Numbered from the stretch's first letter, positions 17,806 to 26,582 are shown. The stretch: 64,000 bases of DNA from Dongia sedimenti (GCA_030715195.1 JAUYVI010000002.1:682001-746000); one strand, 5' to 3'. Numbers and translations: made by a program. The notes: generated from the letters alone by a model not told the origin.

Positions 17806-19146
17806 TCAGTAATTCGACTGTCCGGGAATCCAGCTGGTCCCCGCCAGCGGCACCCGCGCCATCGCCGCGGATTCCACGGTGAGGGCGACGAGATCGTCCG
17901 GTTCCAGATTGTGCAGATGGCTCTTGCCGCAGGCCCGGGCGATGATCTGCGCCTCCATGGTGAGCACCGCCAGATAGTTCGCCAGCCGATGCCCGGCCTT
18001 GACCGGATCGAGCCGCGCCGCGAGCTGCGGGTCCTGGGTGGTGATGCCGGCGGGATCGCGGCCTTCGTGCCAGTCGTCATAGCAGCCGGCGGTCGAGCCG
18101 AGCTTCTGGTACTCGGCCTCGAGCTTCGGATCGTTGTCGCCGAGCGCGATCAGCGCCGCGGTGCCGATCGCCACCGCATCGGCGCCGAGCGCCAGGCACT
18201 TCGCCACGTCCGCGCCATTGCGAATGCCGCCGGAGACGATGAGCTGCACCTTGCGGTGCATGTCGAGATCCTGCAGCGCCTGCACCGCCGGGCGGATCGC
18301 CGCCAGGATCGGCAGGCCGACATGCTCGATGAACACGTCCTGGGTGGCCGCGGTGCCGCCCTGCATGCCGTCCAGCACCACCACGTCGGCGCCGGACTTC
18401 ACCGCCAGCGCGGTGTCGAAATAGGGCCGCGTGGCGCCGACCTTGATATAGATCGGCTTCTCCCAGTTGGTGATCTCGCGCAGTTCGTGGATCTTGATGG
18501 TGAGATCATCGGGACCGGTCCAGTCCGGATGCCGGCAGGCCGAACGCTGGTCGATGCCGACCGGCAGGTTGCGCATCTTGGCGACGCGCTCGGTGATCTT
18601 CTGCCCCAGCAGCATGCCGCCGCCGCCGGGCTTGGCGCCCTGCCCGATCACCACCTCGATGGCGTCGGCCTTGCGCAAGTCATCGGGGTTCATGCCGTAG
18701 CGCGAGGGCAGCAGCTGGTAGACCAGGGTCTTCGACGAGAGGCGCTCCTCCGGCGTCATGCCGCCGTCGCCGGTCGTGGTGCTGGTGCCCATCTGCGTGG
18801 CGCCGCGCCCGAGCGCTTCCTTGGCGTTGCCGCTGAGCGCGCCGAAGCTCATGCCGGCGATGGTGACCGGGATCTTGAGCTCGATCGGCTTCTTCGCATA
18901 GCGGGTGCCGAGGGTGACGTTGGTGGCGCATTTCTCGCGATAGCCTTCCAGCGGATAGCGCGAGATCGAGGCGCCGAGGAACAGCAGGTCGTCGAAATGC
19001 GGAACCTTGCGCTTGGCGCCGCCGCCGCGGATGTCATAGATGCCGGTCGCCGCGGCGCGCTGGATCTCGGCGATCGAATGCGCGTCGAAGGTCGCCGAGG
19101 GACGCGGCGGCGTGTAGAAGGGCGTGGGATTGGCGCGGTCGCTCAT
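17806..19146 (-). CDS. mgsC: N-methylglutamate synthase large subunit, FMN-binding glutamate synthase family
   Basis: This 446-residue protein matches the GltB central/FMN domain (glxD/mgsC). A TIM-barrel FMN site is indicated by VTIAGMSFGALSGNAKEALGRGA, by the glycine-rich IGQGAKPGGGGMLLGQKI, and by ADVVVLDGMQGGTAATQ and VSGGIRNGADVAKCLALGADAVAIGTAAL. In the position where glutamate synthase has its 3Fe-4S cysteines, the sequence reads CYDDWHEGRDPAGI, so only one Cys remains. With MgsA supplying ammonia by amidotransfer and MgsB as scaffold, it would make N-methylglutamate from glutamate and methylamine. It sits 15 bp after mgsB. Confidence 0.88.
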   Translation of the reverse strand: MSDRANPTPFYTPPRPSATFDAHSIAEIQRAAATGIYDIRGGGAKRKVPHFDDLLFLGASISRYPLEGYREKCATNVTLGTRYAKKPIELKIPVTIAGMSFGALSGNAKEALGRGATQMGTSTTTGDGGMTPEERLSSKTLVYQLLPSRYGMNPDDLRKADAIEVVIGQGAKPGGGGMLLGQKITERVAKMRNLPVGIDQRSACRHPDWTGPDDLTIKIHELREITNWEKPIYIKVGATRPYFDTALAVKSGADVVVLDGMQGGTAATQDVFIEHVGLPILAAIRPAVQALQDLDMHRKVQLIVSGGIRNGADVAKCLALGADAVAIGTAALIALGDNDPKLEAEYQKLGSTAGCYDDWHEGRDPAGITTQDPQLAARLDPVKAGHRLANYLAVLTMEAQIIARACGKSHLHNLEPDDLVALTVESAAMARVPLAGTSWIPGQSNY

Positions 19147-19161
19147 CGCTGGTCTTTCAAA

Positions 19162-19845
19162 TCAATAGGCGTCGACATTGTCGACATGGAAATTGTAGAG
19201 CGAACGCTTGGAACCATAGCGGCGGAAGCTCTTCGGATCGGCGTCGATGCCGGCGGATTTCAGCAGCCGGCCGAGCTTCTCGAGGTGGTGCGGCGTCATC
19301 TTCTTCTCGATGCAGTCGGCGCCGAGGCTCTCGACCGTGCCGCGCACATAGAGCTTCGCCTCGTAGATCGAGTCACCGAGATTGGCCCCGGCATCGCCGC
19401 AGACCACCAGGCTGCCGGACTGGGCCATGAAGGCGCTCATCGCGCCGACCGAACCCTTGACCACGATGTCGATGCCCTTCATCGAGATGCCGCAGCGGGT
19501 GCCCGCATCGCCCTCGATCACCAGCAGGCCGCCCTGCCCGGTGGCGCCGGCGGCCGCCGACGCGGTGCCCTTCACCACGACCTCGCCGGACATCATGTTC
19601 TCGGCGACGCCGACCCCGCATTGGCCGTGGATCACCACCTTGGCCTTCTGGTTCATGCCGGCGCAGTAATAGCCGATATGGCCGTCGATATGGACCTCGA
19701 TCGGCGCCGTGAGGCCCACCGCGCAGGCGTGCTCGCCATGCGGGTTGGTGAGCTTCCACAGCCGTTCGTTGGTTTCCGCCGGAAGGCCCTGGAGCCGCTG
19801 GTTGACTTCGCGGAGCGTGGTCTTCTCGAGATCGATGGTGTTCAT
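19162..19845 (-). CDS. mgsB: N-methylglutamate synthase subunit B, GXGXG-domain protein
   Basis: This 227-residue protein corresponds to the C-terminal GXGXG beta-helix domain of glutamate synthase (glxC/mgsB). Repeated turns are visible: VHIDGHIGYYCAG, VIHGQCGVGVAENMMSGEVVVKG, VIEGDAGTRCGISM, VVKGSVGAMSAFMAQSGSLVVCGDAG. The domain is structural and links the amidotransferase and FMN subunits. ATG 19845 lies 2 bp after the stop of mgsA. The open frame runs further upstream inside mgsA, but only this start gives the family length. Confidence 0.9.
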   Translation of the reverse strand: MNTIDLEKTTLREVNQRLQGLPAETNERLWKLTNPHGEHACAVGLTAPIEVHIDGHIGYYCAGMNQKAKVVIHGQCGVGVAENMMSGEVVVKGTASAAAGATGQGGLLVIEGDAGTRCGISMKGIDIVVKGSVGAMSAFMAQSGSLVVCGDAGANLGDSIYEAKLYVRGTVESLGADCIEKKMTPHHLEKLGRLLKSAGIDADPKSFRRYGSKRSLYNFHVDNVDAY

Positions 19846-19847
19846 AC

Positions 19848-20747
19848 TCAGTGCAGGCTCCAGGTATAGACGGTGGCCGGCGCCGGCTCCCAGATCTTCG
19901 CCTTCTCGATGTTGGGGAGATAGGCGAGGCTGCGGAACTCCGAGGCCATGGCGACCCAGTCGTCGTTCTCGGCGAGCACCGCCGGCTTGCAGGCGATCGC
20001 GTCGCGCAGCACCGCGAACCCGTCCTTGGTGCCCATGGTGAAGGTGAAGAAGCCGTCGAGATCGGTCAGGCCCGCTTCCATCGCCTCCTTCAGCGAGGCG
20101 CCTTCGGAGAGGCGATAGGCGAAGTAGCGCGCGGCGACCTCGGAATCGTTGTCGGTCTCGAACTCCTGGCCCTTCTTGCGCAGCCACTTCCTGAGATTGT
20201 TGTGATTGGAGAGCGAGCCGTTGTGCACCAGGCACATGTCGGAGGCGGGCGTGAAGGGATGCGAATGCTCGGTGGTCACCGCGCTCTCGGTCGCCATGCG
20301 GGTGTGGCCGATCGCATGGCTGCCTTCCATGCCGGCAAGGCCATAGCGCGCCGCGACATCGGCCGGCAGACCCACGTCCTTATAGACCTCCATCAACTGG
20401 CCGTAGCCCATGATGCGCACGTCGGGGTGGTTGGCGCGCAGCCAGGGCAGCACCCGGTCCTCCGGGCAATGCGCAACCAGGCGCGCATGGTTGCCCTTCT
20501 GGTCGATGTCGGTCTCGACGTTGAGCGCATCGGCCAGATCGCCGGCCAGCTTATGCCAGTGGTAGTTGGTGTCGGCGTTGAACAGGGTGATCTTGCTCTG
20601 CCCCTCGGGCACGGCCGAGTGATAGACCGCGATGCCGGCGCTGTCCGGCCCGCGCTCGCTCATGCCGATCAGCATGGTCTCGAGATGCTTGCCGAGCTCC
20701 GGCTGGAGCGCGGGGTTCTTCAGGAAGAGGCCGACGATGCCGCACAT
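19848..20747 (-). CDS. mgsA: N-methylglutamate synthase subunit A, class II glutamine amidotransferase
   Basis: This Ntn-hydrolase of 299 residues (glxB/mgsA) releases ammonia from an amide donor for the MgsC site. The first residues are M-C-G-I-V-G-L, so Cys2 becomes the N-terminal nucleophile once Met is removed. That fixes the start at ATG 20747, not the in-frame TTG at 20759, which forms part of the ribosome-binding region (GGAG). Other GATase2 signatures are GHTRMATESAVT, HPFTP, LVHNGSLSNHNNLR and NDSEVAARY. It is the first structural gene of the mgs operon. Confidence 0.92.
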   Translation of the reverse strand: MCGIVGLFLKNPALQPELGKHLETMLIGMSERGPDSAGIAVYHSAVPEGQSKITLFNADTNYHWHKLAGDLADALNVETDIDQKGNHARLVAHCPEDRVLPWLRANHPDVRIMGYGQLMEVYKDVGLPADVAARYGLAGMEGSHAIGHTRMATESAVTTEHSHPFTPASDMCLVHNGSLSNHNNLRKWLRKKGQEFETDNDSEVAARYFAYRLSEGASLKEAMEAGLTDLDGFFTFTMGTKDGFAVLRDAIACKPAVLAENDDWVAMASEFRSLAYLPNIEKAKIWEPAPATVYTWSLH

Positions 20748-20888
20748 GGGCTGCTCCAATCCAGGCAGAAAGGCTGCCGGATACTAGCCCAGCGCCGGAG
20801 CCCGTTCAAGCATCAGGAAACAATTTTTCCCCTTAGGAAACTGGGGCTCTTTGGATGTGCGAGCGCTGCCTTTGCCTCGTCCTCGGTC

Positions 20889-20988
20889 GTCATCCCATGG
20901 CTTGGCCATGGGATCCACGAGTTTCCATCATCCGCGCTGAGCCAGACGCGCCAAACTCGTGGATGCCAAGGCCAAGCCTTGGCATGAC
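20889..20988. repeat. Intergenic palindromic repeat, GTCATCCC family, copy 1
   Basis: This 100-bp imperfect inverted repeat starts GTCATCCCATGG and ends GGCATGAC. Inner arms are CCACGAGTTT and AAACTCGTGG. The same architecture and the preceding CTCGGTC recur at 39211-39295. It lies in the gap between the cupin regulator and mgsA and would be transcribed with the operon. Confidence 0.85.
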
Positions 20989-21033
20989 GTAGTTTCAATT
21001 GGCCGCACCTGTGCTCTATCAACGCGTTGGGAA

Positions 21034-21747
21034 TCAGCCGCGTTCGGCCCGCGTGTAGGTGATGATCGAGAGGAAGCGGATCGGCAGCTTCCTGAGCTGC
21101 TCCGGGCCGTGCGGCACGTCGGAATCGAAGAACAGGCTGTCGCCGGGCGTGAGGGAATAGACCCGGTCGCCGTGCCGGTAGCCGACCTCGCCTTCCAGCA
21201 TGTAGATGAACTCGATGCCGTCATGCTGGAAGACCGGGAAGACGTCGGAGTCCTTGGTCAAAGTGATGAGATAGGGCTCGACCGAGAGATCGCGACTCAA
21301 GGAGTGACCGAGCAGCTGGTACTGGTGCCCGGCCCGGGTGCCGCGGCGCTCGATGGTGAGGCCCTGGCCGGCCTTCACATAGGTCGCGTCCTTCTCCTCC
21401 TCGAACTTGCGGAAGAAAGCGGTGACCGGAACCTGCAGCGCCTTGGACAATTCCTGCAGCGTCGCCAGCGAGGGCGAGGTCTGGCCGTTCTCGATCTTCG
21501 AGAGCATGCCGGTGGACATGCCGGCCATGGTCGCGAGCTCGGCGACGGTCATGTTCAGCTTGCGGCGGAAGTCGCGCACCTCGTGCCCGATCGCCAGCTC
21601 AAGGCTGTTGCGTTGCGCGCTGACATGGTGCGGATCCTGGAAATCGAGCTTGGCGGCGGCGCGCTTCGACGCCTCCGATACGCCCTTGTTCCGCCTGACG
21701 GGCGGCGATCGGCGCAGCGGCTCGCGCTTCTTGGGTTTGTCGGACAC
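21034..21747 (-). CDS. XRE family regulator with a C-terminal cupin domain
   Basis: This 237-residue transcription factor has an XRE helix-turn-helix (about residues 47-105: EVRDFRRKLNMTVAELATMAGMSTGMLSKIENGQTSPSL). A RmlC-type cupin sensor follows (about 160-230: FQHDGIEFIYMLEGEVGYRHGDRVYSLTPGD, then SDVPHG). The N-terminus is a basic tail. GTG 21747 is the first start with a ribosome-binding-like GGAAAG upstream; no in-frame ATG is suitable. It is co-directional with and 286 bp upstream of mgsA, so it is the likely regulator of methylamine use, although the repeat-filled gap leaves room for a separate mgs promoter. Confidence 0.85.
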   Translation of the reverse strand: MSDKPKKREPLRRSPPVRRNKGVSEASKRAAAKLDFQDPHHVSAQRNSLELAIGHEVRDFRRKLNMTVAELATMAGMSTGMLSKIENGQTSPSLATLQELSKALQVPVTAFFRKFEEEKDATYVKAGQGLTIERRGTRAGHQYQLLGHSLSRDLSVEPYLITLTKDSDVFPVFQHDGIEFIYMLEGEVGYRHGDRVYSLTPGDSLFFDSDVPHGPEQLRKLPIRFLSIITYTRAERG

Positions 21748-22026
21748 CGTTGCTTTCCAGAACCTCGGATCGCGCCTTTGACTCTGCGTTGATCCCACGC
21801 CGGCAGTCTTATCGCGGCGACAGTACACAATCCGCCGGCCGCTTCGCAATGCAGCGGTGCCCGAGCGGACACCGAGTCGCACGCAAATAGAGCCCTCGCC
21901 GAGTCGCGGCAAGAGTGAAATTTCCGCGATTTTCCTCGCTCATTTGATTGCTGCAAACCCGCTTATTCGTTACGTTGGATTCGCTCTGGGCGATTCGCCC
22001 TTGCGCCAATCAATAGGGGTCTAACC

Positions 22027-22293
22027 ATGAACCAGCGTGATATGCTCGCCGCCGTCCAGAAAAAGAGTGGCGTCGCCCTGAAGGACGTGAAAGCCGTCAT
22101 CGAGGCGTTCTTCGAAACCGTGACCAAGACTTCGAAGAAGGAGCCCGTGCGCACCACGCTCGGCACCTTCGTCGTTGCGAAGCGCGCCGCCCGCATGGGC
22201 CGCAATCCGCAGACCGGTGAGGCGATCAAGATCGCCGCGTCGAAGAAGTTCCGCTTCCGTCCGTCCAAGTCGACCAAGGAAGCCGTGATGTGA
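22027..22293 (+). CDS. HU/IHF family DNA-binding protein
   Basis: This nucleoid-associated protein of 88 residues starts MNQRDMLAAVQKKSG, the HU alpha-helical body. It carries LGTFVVAKRAARMGRNPQTGEAIKIAASKKFRFRPS, which is the DNA-binding beta-arm GRNPxTGE plus the C-terminal strand. It is slightly shorter than HU-beta. The gene stands alone, divergent from the cupin regulator. It is an extra HU-like paralogue or the housekeeping HU; the sequence alone does not decide. Confidence 0.93.
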   Translation: MNQRDMLAAVQKKSGVALKDVKAVIEAFFETVTKTSKKEPVRTTLGTFVVAKRAARMGRNPQTGEAIKIAASKKFRFRPSKSTKEAVM

Positions 22294-22595
22294 TGAGGCG
22301 GCGGAGTCCTTCAGGGACTTCGCCATTTCTGCCTCACCGGCGCCGTTTCGGCTTCGAAGCGGCGGTTTGATTGGCGGTTGGGTTACGGGCCGGGTTTCAT
22401 TCTGCCCGTACCCAATTGCCAAACTCTCCCCCGAGACACCACAAAAACCCTTAAAATCAGCCCTTCTCGGCACACGCGGGTCCCCGCGTGAACGGCATGG
22501 CATAGGTCCGATAAACGCAGGACCTTCGGCCCTCGGGCGTTCTATGTTCTAGGTGGCGCAAACGCCACCCTGCTCACCCATCGGCCCGCTTCATC
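22294..22595. other. Non-coding gap after the HU gene
   Basis: This gap of 302 bp has two stem-loops right after the HU stop: GGCGGAGTCC/GGACTTCGCC around 22302-22332 and a stronger one at 22341-22364. The rest, up to the MFS start at 22596, shows no convincing gene. It must hold the MFS promoter, but I see no clear -35/-10 pair. Confidence 0.5.
22341..22370 (+). terminator. Probable terminator of the HU gene
   Basis: A 10-bp stem (CGCCGTTTCG / CGAAGCGGCG with one G-U pair) and a GCTT tetraloop are followed by GTTTGATT. The T run is short, so termination may be partial. Confidence 0.5.
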
Positions 22596-24020
22596 ATGCC
22601 GTCCAGCATCCCCCGCCCGATCCTCGTTCCGCTGATCGTCGCGACCGCGCTCTTCATGGAGAACCTGGATTCGACCGTGCTCGCGACCGCGCTGCCGGCG
22701 ATCGCGCAGTCGCTGGGCGAGAGCCCGATCCGGCTCAACCTGGCGATTTCCTCCTACCTGCTCAGCCTCGCCGTGTTCATTCCGGCCAGCGGCTGGATGG
22801 CGGACCGGTTCGGCGCCCGGCATGTGTTCCGCATCGCGATCGCGATCTTCATGCTGGGCTCGATCCTGTGCGGCCTCAGCACGTCGTTCTTCGGCCTGGT
22901 CGGCGCGCGGATCCTGCAGGGTATCGGCGGCGCGATGATGGTGCCGGTCGGGCGGCTGGTGCTGCTCCGCTCGGTCGAGAAGTCGGAGCTGGTGCGGGCG
23001 ATGGCCTATCTCACCCTGCCCGCCCTGATCGGGCCGGTGATCGGGCCGCCGATCGGCGGTTTCCTCGCGACCTATGTCTCCTGGCGCTGGATCTTCTGGA
23101 TCAACATCCCGATCGGCATTCTCGGCATCGCGCTGGTGACGCTGTTCATCGAGAACGTGCGCGAGAAGGACATTCGACCGTTCGACTCCTACGGCTTCGC
23201 GATGACCGCGATCGGTTTCACCGGACTGATCTTCGGCTTCGAATCGGTCGGCCGCGGCACCTTGCCGACGCCGGTCGTGGTCGGGCTGCTGCTGGTCGGC
23301 GCCGCGTCCTTGACCGCCTACGTGCGCTATTCCTATCGCAACCCGCATCCGATCATCGATCTCCGCCTGCTCACCATCCCGACCTTCCGCGCCGGGATCT
23401 ACGGCGGGTTCCTGTTCCGGATCGCCATCGGCGCCCTGCCCTTCATCCTGCCGCTGATGCTGCAGCTCGGCTTCGGCCTGACCCCGTTCCATTCCGGACT
23501 GCTGACCTTCGCCAGCGCCGCCGGCGCCATGCTGATGAAGGCCACCGCCGGCCCGGTGCTGCGCCGCTTCGGCTTCCGCCGCACCCTGCTCGCGAACGCG
23601 GTTCTCTCCGGCGGCTTCGTGATGCTCTATGGCTTCTTCACCCCGTCCACGCCCGGCATGGTGATCCTCGTCCTGCTGCTGGCCGGCGGCTTCTTCCGCT
23701 CGCTGCAATTCACCGGCATCAACACGCTGACCATGTCGGACGTGCCCCAGACGCGCATGAGCCAGGCCTCCAGCTTCTCCAGCATCGGCCAGCAGCTCTC
23801 CCTGAGCGTCGGGGTGGGGATCGGCGCCATGGTGCTGCATTTCACCATCGCGCTGCACGGGTCGGGGCCGATCACGGCGGCGGATTTCCCGCCGGCCTTC
23901 TTCCTGGTCGGCTTGATCGCGATCGCCTCGCTTCTGTTCTATCTGCCGCTGGCGCAGAATGCAGGGGCCGAGGTGACCGGCCACCGCATGGCGGGGCCCG
24001 AGCCGCGCAGCGCGGAATGA
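22596..24020 (+). CDS. DHA2 family MFS transporter
   Basis: This 474-residue inner-membrane transporter has about 14 hydrophobic segments. MENLDSTVLATALPAIAQSLGESP is the DHA2 helix-1 signature, ADRFGARHVFRIAI is the MFS loop 2-3 motif, and TLPALIGPVIGPPIGGFL is antiporter motif C. It lies 10 bp before a fumarylpyruvate-hydrolase-like gene and is probably co-transcribed with it. It could export a drug or move an aromatic acid; the DHA2 family favours export. Confidence 0.9.
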   Translation: MPSSIPRPILVPLIVATALFMENLDSTVLATALPAIAQSLGESPIRLNLAISSYLLSLAVFIPASGWMADRFGARHVFRIAIAIFMLGSILCGLSTSFFGLVGARILQGIGGAMMVPVGRLVLLRSVEKSELVRAMAYLTLPALIGPVIGPPIGGFLATYVSWRWIFWINIPIGILGIALVTLFIENVREKDIRPFDSYGFAMTAIGFTGLIFGFESVGRGTLPTPVVVGLLLVGAASLTAYVRYSYRNPHPIIDLRLLTIPTFRAGIYGGFLFRIAIGALPFILPLMLQLGFGLTPFHSGLLTFASAAGAMLMKATAGPVLRRFGFRRTLLANAVLSGGFVMLYGFFTPSTPGMVILVLLLAGGFFRSLQFTGINTLTMSDVPQTRMSQASSFSSIGQQLSLSVGVGIGAMVLHFTIALHGSGPITAADFPPAFFLVGLIAIASLLFYLPLAQNAGAEVTGHRMAGPEPRSAE

Positions 24021-24030
24021 GAGGTGAACG

Positions 24031-24738
24031 ATGAACCTGACCGCCGGCGATACGCACTATGCGATCGCGCCGCTGCCGCGCCCGGAGCTGCCGGTGCACG
24101 GCTCGCCGAAATACTTTCCGGTGCACCGCATCTACTGCGTCGGCCGGAATTACGCCGAGCATGCGGTCGAGATGGGCCACGACCCCGAGCGTGAAGCGCC
24201 GTTCTTCTTCCAGAAGAACCCCGATTCACTCGTGATGGACGGCGCGGCTTTTCCCTATCCTTCGCAGTCGAAGGACGTGCATCACGAGATCGAGCTGGTG
24301 GTGGCGCTAGGTTCGGGCGGCACCGATATCGCCGCTGCGGATGCGCTCGCCCATATCTACGGCTACGCGGTCGGCCTCGACATGACGCGCCGCGACTTGC
24401 AGGGCGAGGCCAAGAAGGCCGGGCGGCCCTGGGAGGTCGGCAAGGCCTTTGAAGCCGCCGCACCCTGCTCCGCTCTGCGGCGGGCGAGCGAGATCGGTCA
24501 TCCGGAGAAGGGCGAGATCGCGCTGGACGTGAACGGCAAGGTGCGCCAGCGCGGCGATCTCAGCCAGATGATCTGGTCGGTGCCGGAGATCATCGCGCAC
24601 CTCTCCGGCCTCTTCGCGTTGAAGGCCGGCGACCTGATCTACACCGGCACGCCGGCCGGCGTCGGACCGGTGCAACGCGGCGACCGGCTCAAAGGCAGCA
24701 TCGCCGGCGTCGGCACCTTGTCGGTCAGCGTCGTTTAG
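24031..24738 (+). CDS. Fumarylacetoacetate hydrolase family protein, fumarylpyruvate-hydrolase-like
   Basis: This 235-residue enzyme has the short FAH fold. RIYCVGRNYAEHAVEMGHDPEREAPFFFQKNPDSLV and HHEIELVVALG supply the metal-binding Glu pair; a third ligand Asp lies in GLDMTRRDLQ. The pattern matches the fumarylpyruvate/maleylpyruvate hydrolase branch, which cleaves fumarylpyruvate to fumarate and pyruvate in the gentisate pathway, and is also close to FAHD1/YcgM acylpyruvases. No gentisate dioxygenase is present here. The 3' end overlaps the convergent SDR gene by 4 bp. Confidence 0.85.
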   Translation: MNLTAGDTHYAIAPLPRPELPVHGSPKYFPVHRIYCVGRNYAEHAVEMGHDPEREAPFFFQKNPDSLVMDGAAFPYPSQSKDVHHEIELVVALGSGGTDIAAADALAHIYGYAVGLDMTRRDLQGEAKKAGRPWEVGKAFEAAAPCSALRRASEIGHPEKGEIALDVNGKVRQRGDLSQMIWSVPEIIAHLSGLFALKAGDLIYTGTPAGVGPVQRGDRLKGSIAGVGTLSVSVV

Positions 24739-25508
24739 GCCCAGCCGCCATCGACCGTCCATTCCTGGGCGGTGCACATGCGGGAATCATCCGAGCAGAG
24801 GAACAGCACCAGCCGGGCAACGTCCTCGGGCTGGATGCGATCTTTCAGGCACTGGGCGGCCTCGCGCATCGCATCCGCCTCGGGAGTAAGCCAGAGCGTC
24901 TTCTGCCGCTCGGTCATGATCCAGCCCGGCAGCACGGTGTTGACCCGGATCTTGTCGGGACCGAGATCGCGCGCCATCGAGCGGGTCAGCGCATGGATGC
25001 CGGCCTTCGACGCGGTGTAGCCCGGCATGCCGCCCATCGCCAGCTTCCAGCTGATCGAGCCGAAATTGACGATGGCACCGCCGCCGGCGCGCTTCATCTG
25101 CGGTGCCGCCGCCTGCATCGCGAAGAAGACATGCTTCATATTGACCGCGATGCGATCGTCCCAGCCTTCCGGGGTCAGCTCGTCCCATTTGTGCCGCTGA
25201 TCGTTGGCGCCGTTGTTGACCAGCACGGAGATGTCGCCATGCTCCTTGCCGGCCTTGGCGATCGCGGCCTGCAGCGCCGGGATGTCCTTGAGGTCGCAGC
25301 GGATGAACAGCGGCGCATTGCCGTGCTTCGCCTTCAGGTCGGCAACCAGCTGTTGGCTCTTCGTCTCGTCAATATCGACGAAGGCCACCTTCGAGCCCTG
25401 ATCCACAAAGCTCTCGACGATTGCGGCGCCGATGCCGGAGCCGCCGCCGCTCACGAACACGCTGCGGCCCTTGAGGCCCGGATGGCGGGCCAGTTTCGAT
25501 AGATCCAT
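24735..25508 (-). CDS. SDR sugar 1-dehydrogenase (xylose/arabinose/galactose type)
   Basis: This NAD(P)-dependent short-chain dehydrogenase of 257 residues probably oxidises an aldose to its lactone. It shows the Rossmann motif VSGGGSGIGAAI, NNGAND, and the catalytic set FGSISW ... YTASKAG. VLPGWIMTERQKTLWLTPEAD and CLKDRIQPEDVARLVLFLCSDDSRMCT match the pattern of Caulobacter-type xylose dehydrogenase. Start ATG 25508 gives the usual length; a longer frame begins at 25544. It is transcribed with the upstream FadR-type regulator (51-bp gap). Nearby ChvE-GguAB and DgoK support a role in non-phosphorylative sugar oxidation. Confidence 0.85.
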   Translation of the reverse strand: MDLSKLARHPGLKGRSVFVSGGGSGIGAAIVESFVDQGSKVAFVDIDETKSQQLVADLKAKHGNAPLFIRCDLKDIPALQAAIAKAGKEHGDISVLVNNGANDQRHKWDELTPEGWDDRIAVNMKHVFFAMQAAAPQMKRAGGGAIVNFGSISWKLAMGGMPGYTASKAGIHALTRSMARDLGPDKIRVNTVLPGWIMTERQKTLWLTPEADAMREAAQCLKDRIQPEDVARLVLFLCSDDSRMCTAQEWTVDGGWA

Positions 25509-25559
25509 GTATCCCCTCGGCTGTGCTGGCAGGTCGCCCAGCAACGATCTACTGGCGAC

Positions 25560-26330
25560 CTATTTCTTGACCTTCGGTTTCGCCCGCCGCTTCTCGCGGC
25601 TGGTTTCCCGGGCCTGTTGTGCCAGCACTGCGCCGGTATCCGCAAGTAGCACACGCACGGCCTTGCGCGCCGCGTCCGGCCGGCGCTTGCGGATTGCGAC
25701 GACGATATTCTCATGCAGCGGATAGGCTTCGCGCCAGGTCTGGTTATGCCGCACCGTGAAGTCGAACATGGTGCCGAGCGCGGATTCGATGAGAAATCCG
25801 AACGGTACCAGCAGCTCGTTCCCCGCCGCCCAGAGGATCGCCACATGGAACTGCACGTCGGCCGTGTTCCAGGCGGCCGGATCGACAGAGTCGCGCATCG
25901 CGTGCAGCGCCTGCTCGATGGTTTTCAACTGGCCGGCGGTGTGGTTGACCGCGGCGAGCGCCGCCGCCTCCGGCTCGAGGATTTCGCGAACCTGGTGCAT
26001 GCTGGCCAGGAAGTGGCTGCGCTCGGCGGCGGCGCAGTACCAGACCAGCACGTCGCGATCGAGCAGGTTCCAGGAATCCCGCGGCTGGACCCGGGAACCG
26101 ATCTTCGGCCGGGAGACGATCAGGCCCTTGGCCGTCAGCATCTTCATCGCTTCGCGCACCGCGGTCCGACTGACGCCGTAAGTCTTGCAACTCTCGGCTT
26201 CGTTGGGCAGCAGATCGCCCGGAGCGAACTCTCCACGCAATATCCGCGCGCCGATGTCCTGGGCGACCTGATGGTGCAGGCTGCTCTTGCGCACCGCAGC
26301 AACCTTGCCGCTCTGTTTGAGTTGACGCAT
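25560..26330 (-). CDS. GntR family (FadR/FCD subfamily) transcriptional regulator
   Basis: This 256-residue regulator has a winged helix (LHHQVAQDIGARILRGEFAPGDLLPNEAESCKTYGVSRTAVREAMKMLTAKGLI) and a helical FCD ligand domain with conserved Asp/His metal sites (ADVQFHVAILWAAGN, then HENIVVAI). The C-terminus is Lys/Arg-rich. It is divergent from the chvE operon and in one transcript with the sugar dehydrogenase. Two TGT-N3-ACA dyads in the gap are its probable operators, so it likely represses both sides until a sugar acid is present. Confidence 0.9.
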   Translation of the reverse strand: MRQLKQSGKVAAVRKSSLHHQVAQDIGARILRGEFAPGDLLPNEAESCKTYGVSRTAVREAMKMLTAKGLIVSRPKIGSRVQPRDSWNLLDRDVLVWYCAAAERSHFLASMHQVREILEPEAAALAAVNHTAGQLKTIEQALHAMRDSVDPAAWNTADVQFHVAILWAAGNELLVPFGFLIESALGTMFDFTVRHNQTWREAYPLHENIVVAIRKRRPDAARKAVRVLLADTGAVLAQQARETSREKRRAKPKVKK

Positions 26331-26367
26331 GGCTTAAGACAGGCGCAGCGCTGCGGCTAAGCCGGTA

Positions 26368-26378
26368 TTGTCATACAT
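26368..26378. promoter_or_regulatory. GntR/FadR operator, copy 1 (TTGTCATACAT)
   Basis: The dyad TGT-CAT-ACA fits the FadR-subfamily pattern TNGTNNNACNA closely. It sits 38 bp upstream of the regulator start, suited to autoregulation. An identical 11-mer occurs 90 bp away. Confidence 0.7.
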
Positions 26379-26434
26379 ATTGCACCGCAAAAAAGCCCGC
26401 CCGTCCCAGAAAGTTTGTGGTTATTGATTGCCTG

Positions 26435-26453
26435 CGAGGTTATCACAACCTCG
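26435..26453. promoter_or_regulatory. Inverted repeat in the regulator-chvE gap
   Basis: Perfect 7-bp arms CGAGGTT and AACCTCG surround ATCAC. It lies 4 bp before GntR operator copy 2, so it may be a second type of operator or a catabolite-control site. No protein can be assigned. Confidence 0.4.
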
Positions 26454-26457
26454 GGAA

Positions 26458-26468
26458 TTGTCATACAT
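26458..26468. promoter_or_regulatory. GntR/FadR operator, copy 2 (TTGTCATACAT)
   Basis: This 11-mer is identical to the site at 26368. It is about 30 bp upstream of a TATGAT -10-like hexamer (26494-26499; -35 weak), where binding would block or control the chvE promoter. The implied chvE leader is about 210 nt. Confidence 0.7.
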
Positions 26469-26582
26469 AATGTCGTTGCTGCCCCAAAACGGTTATGATA
26501 GTAGCGACAAATCGACGCCATCTTCAGAGAGCCCGGAGCAACGGGACGGCGGCATCGTAGACGACCTTGGGAGGGATGCACC

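Noticed and set aside
17709..18080. Long N-terminal extension of the glutamine synthetase-like protein
   Set aside because: It overlaps the end of mgsC in another frame and has no family similarity; ATG 17708 has a ribosome-binding site and gives the family length.
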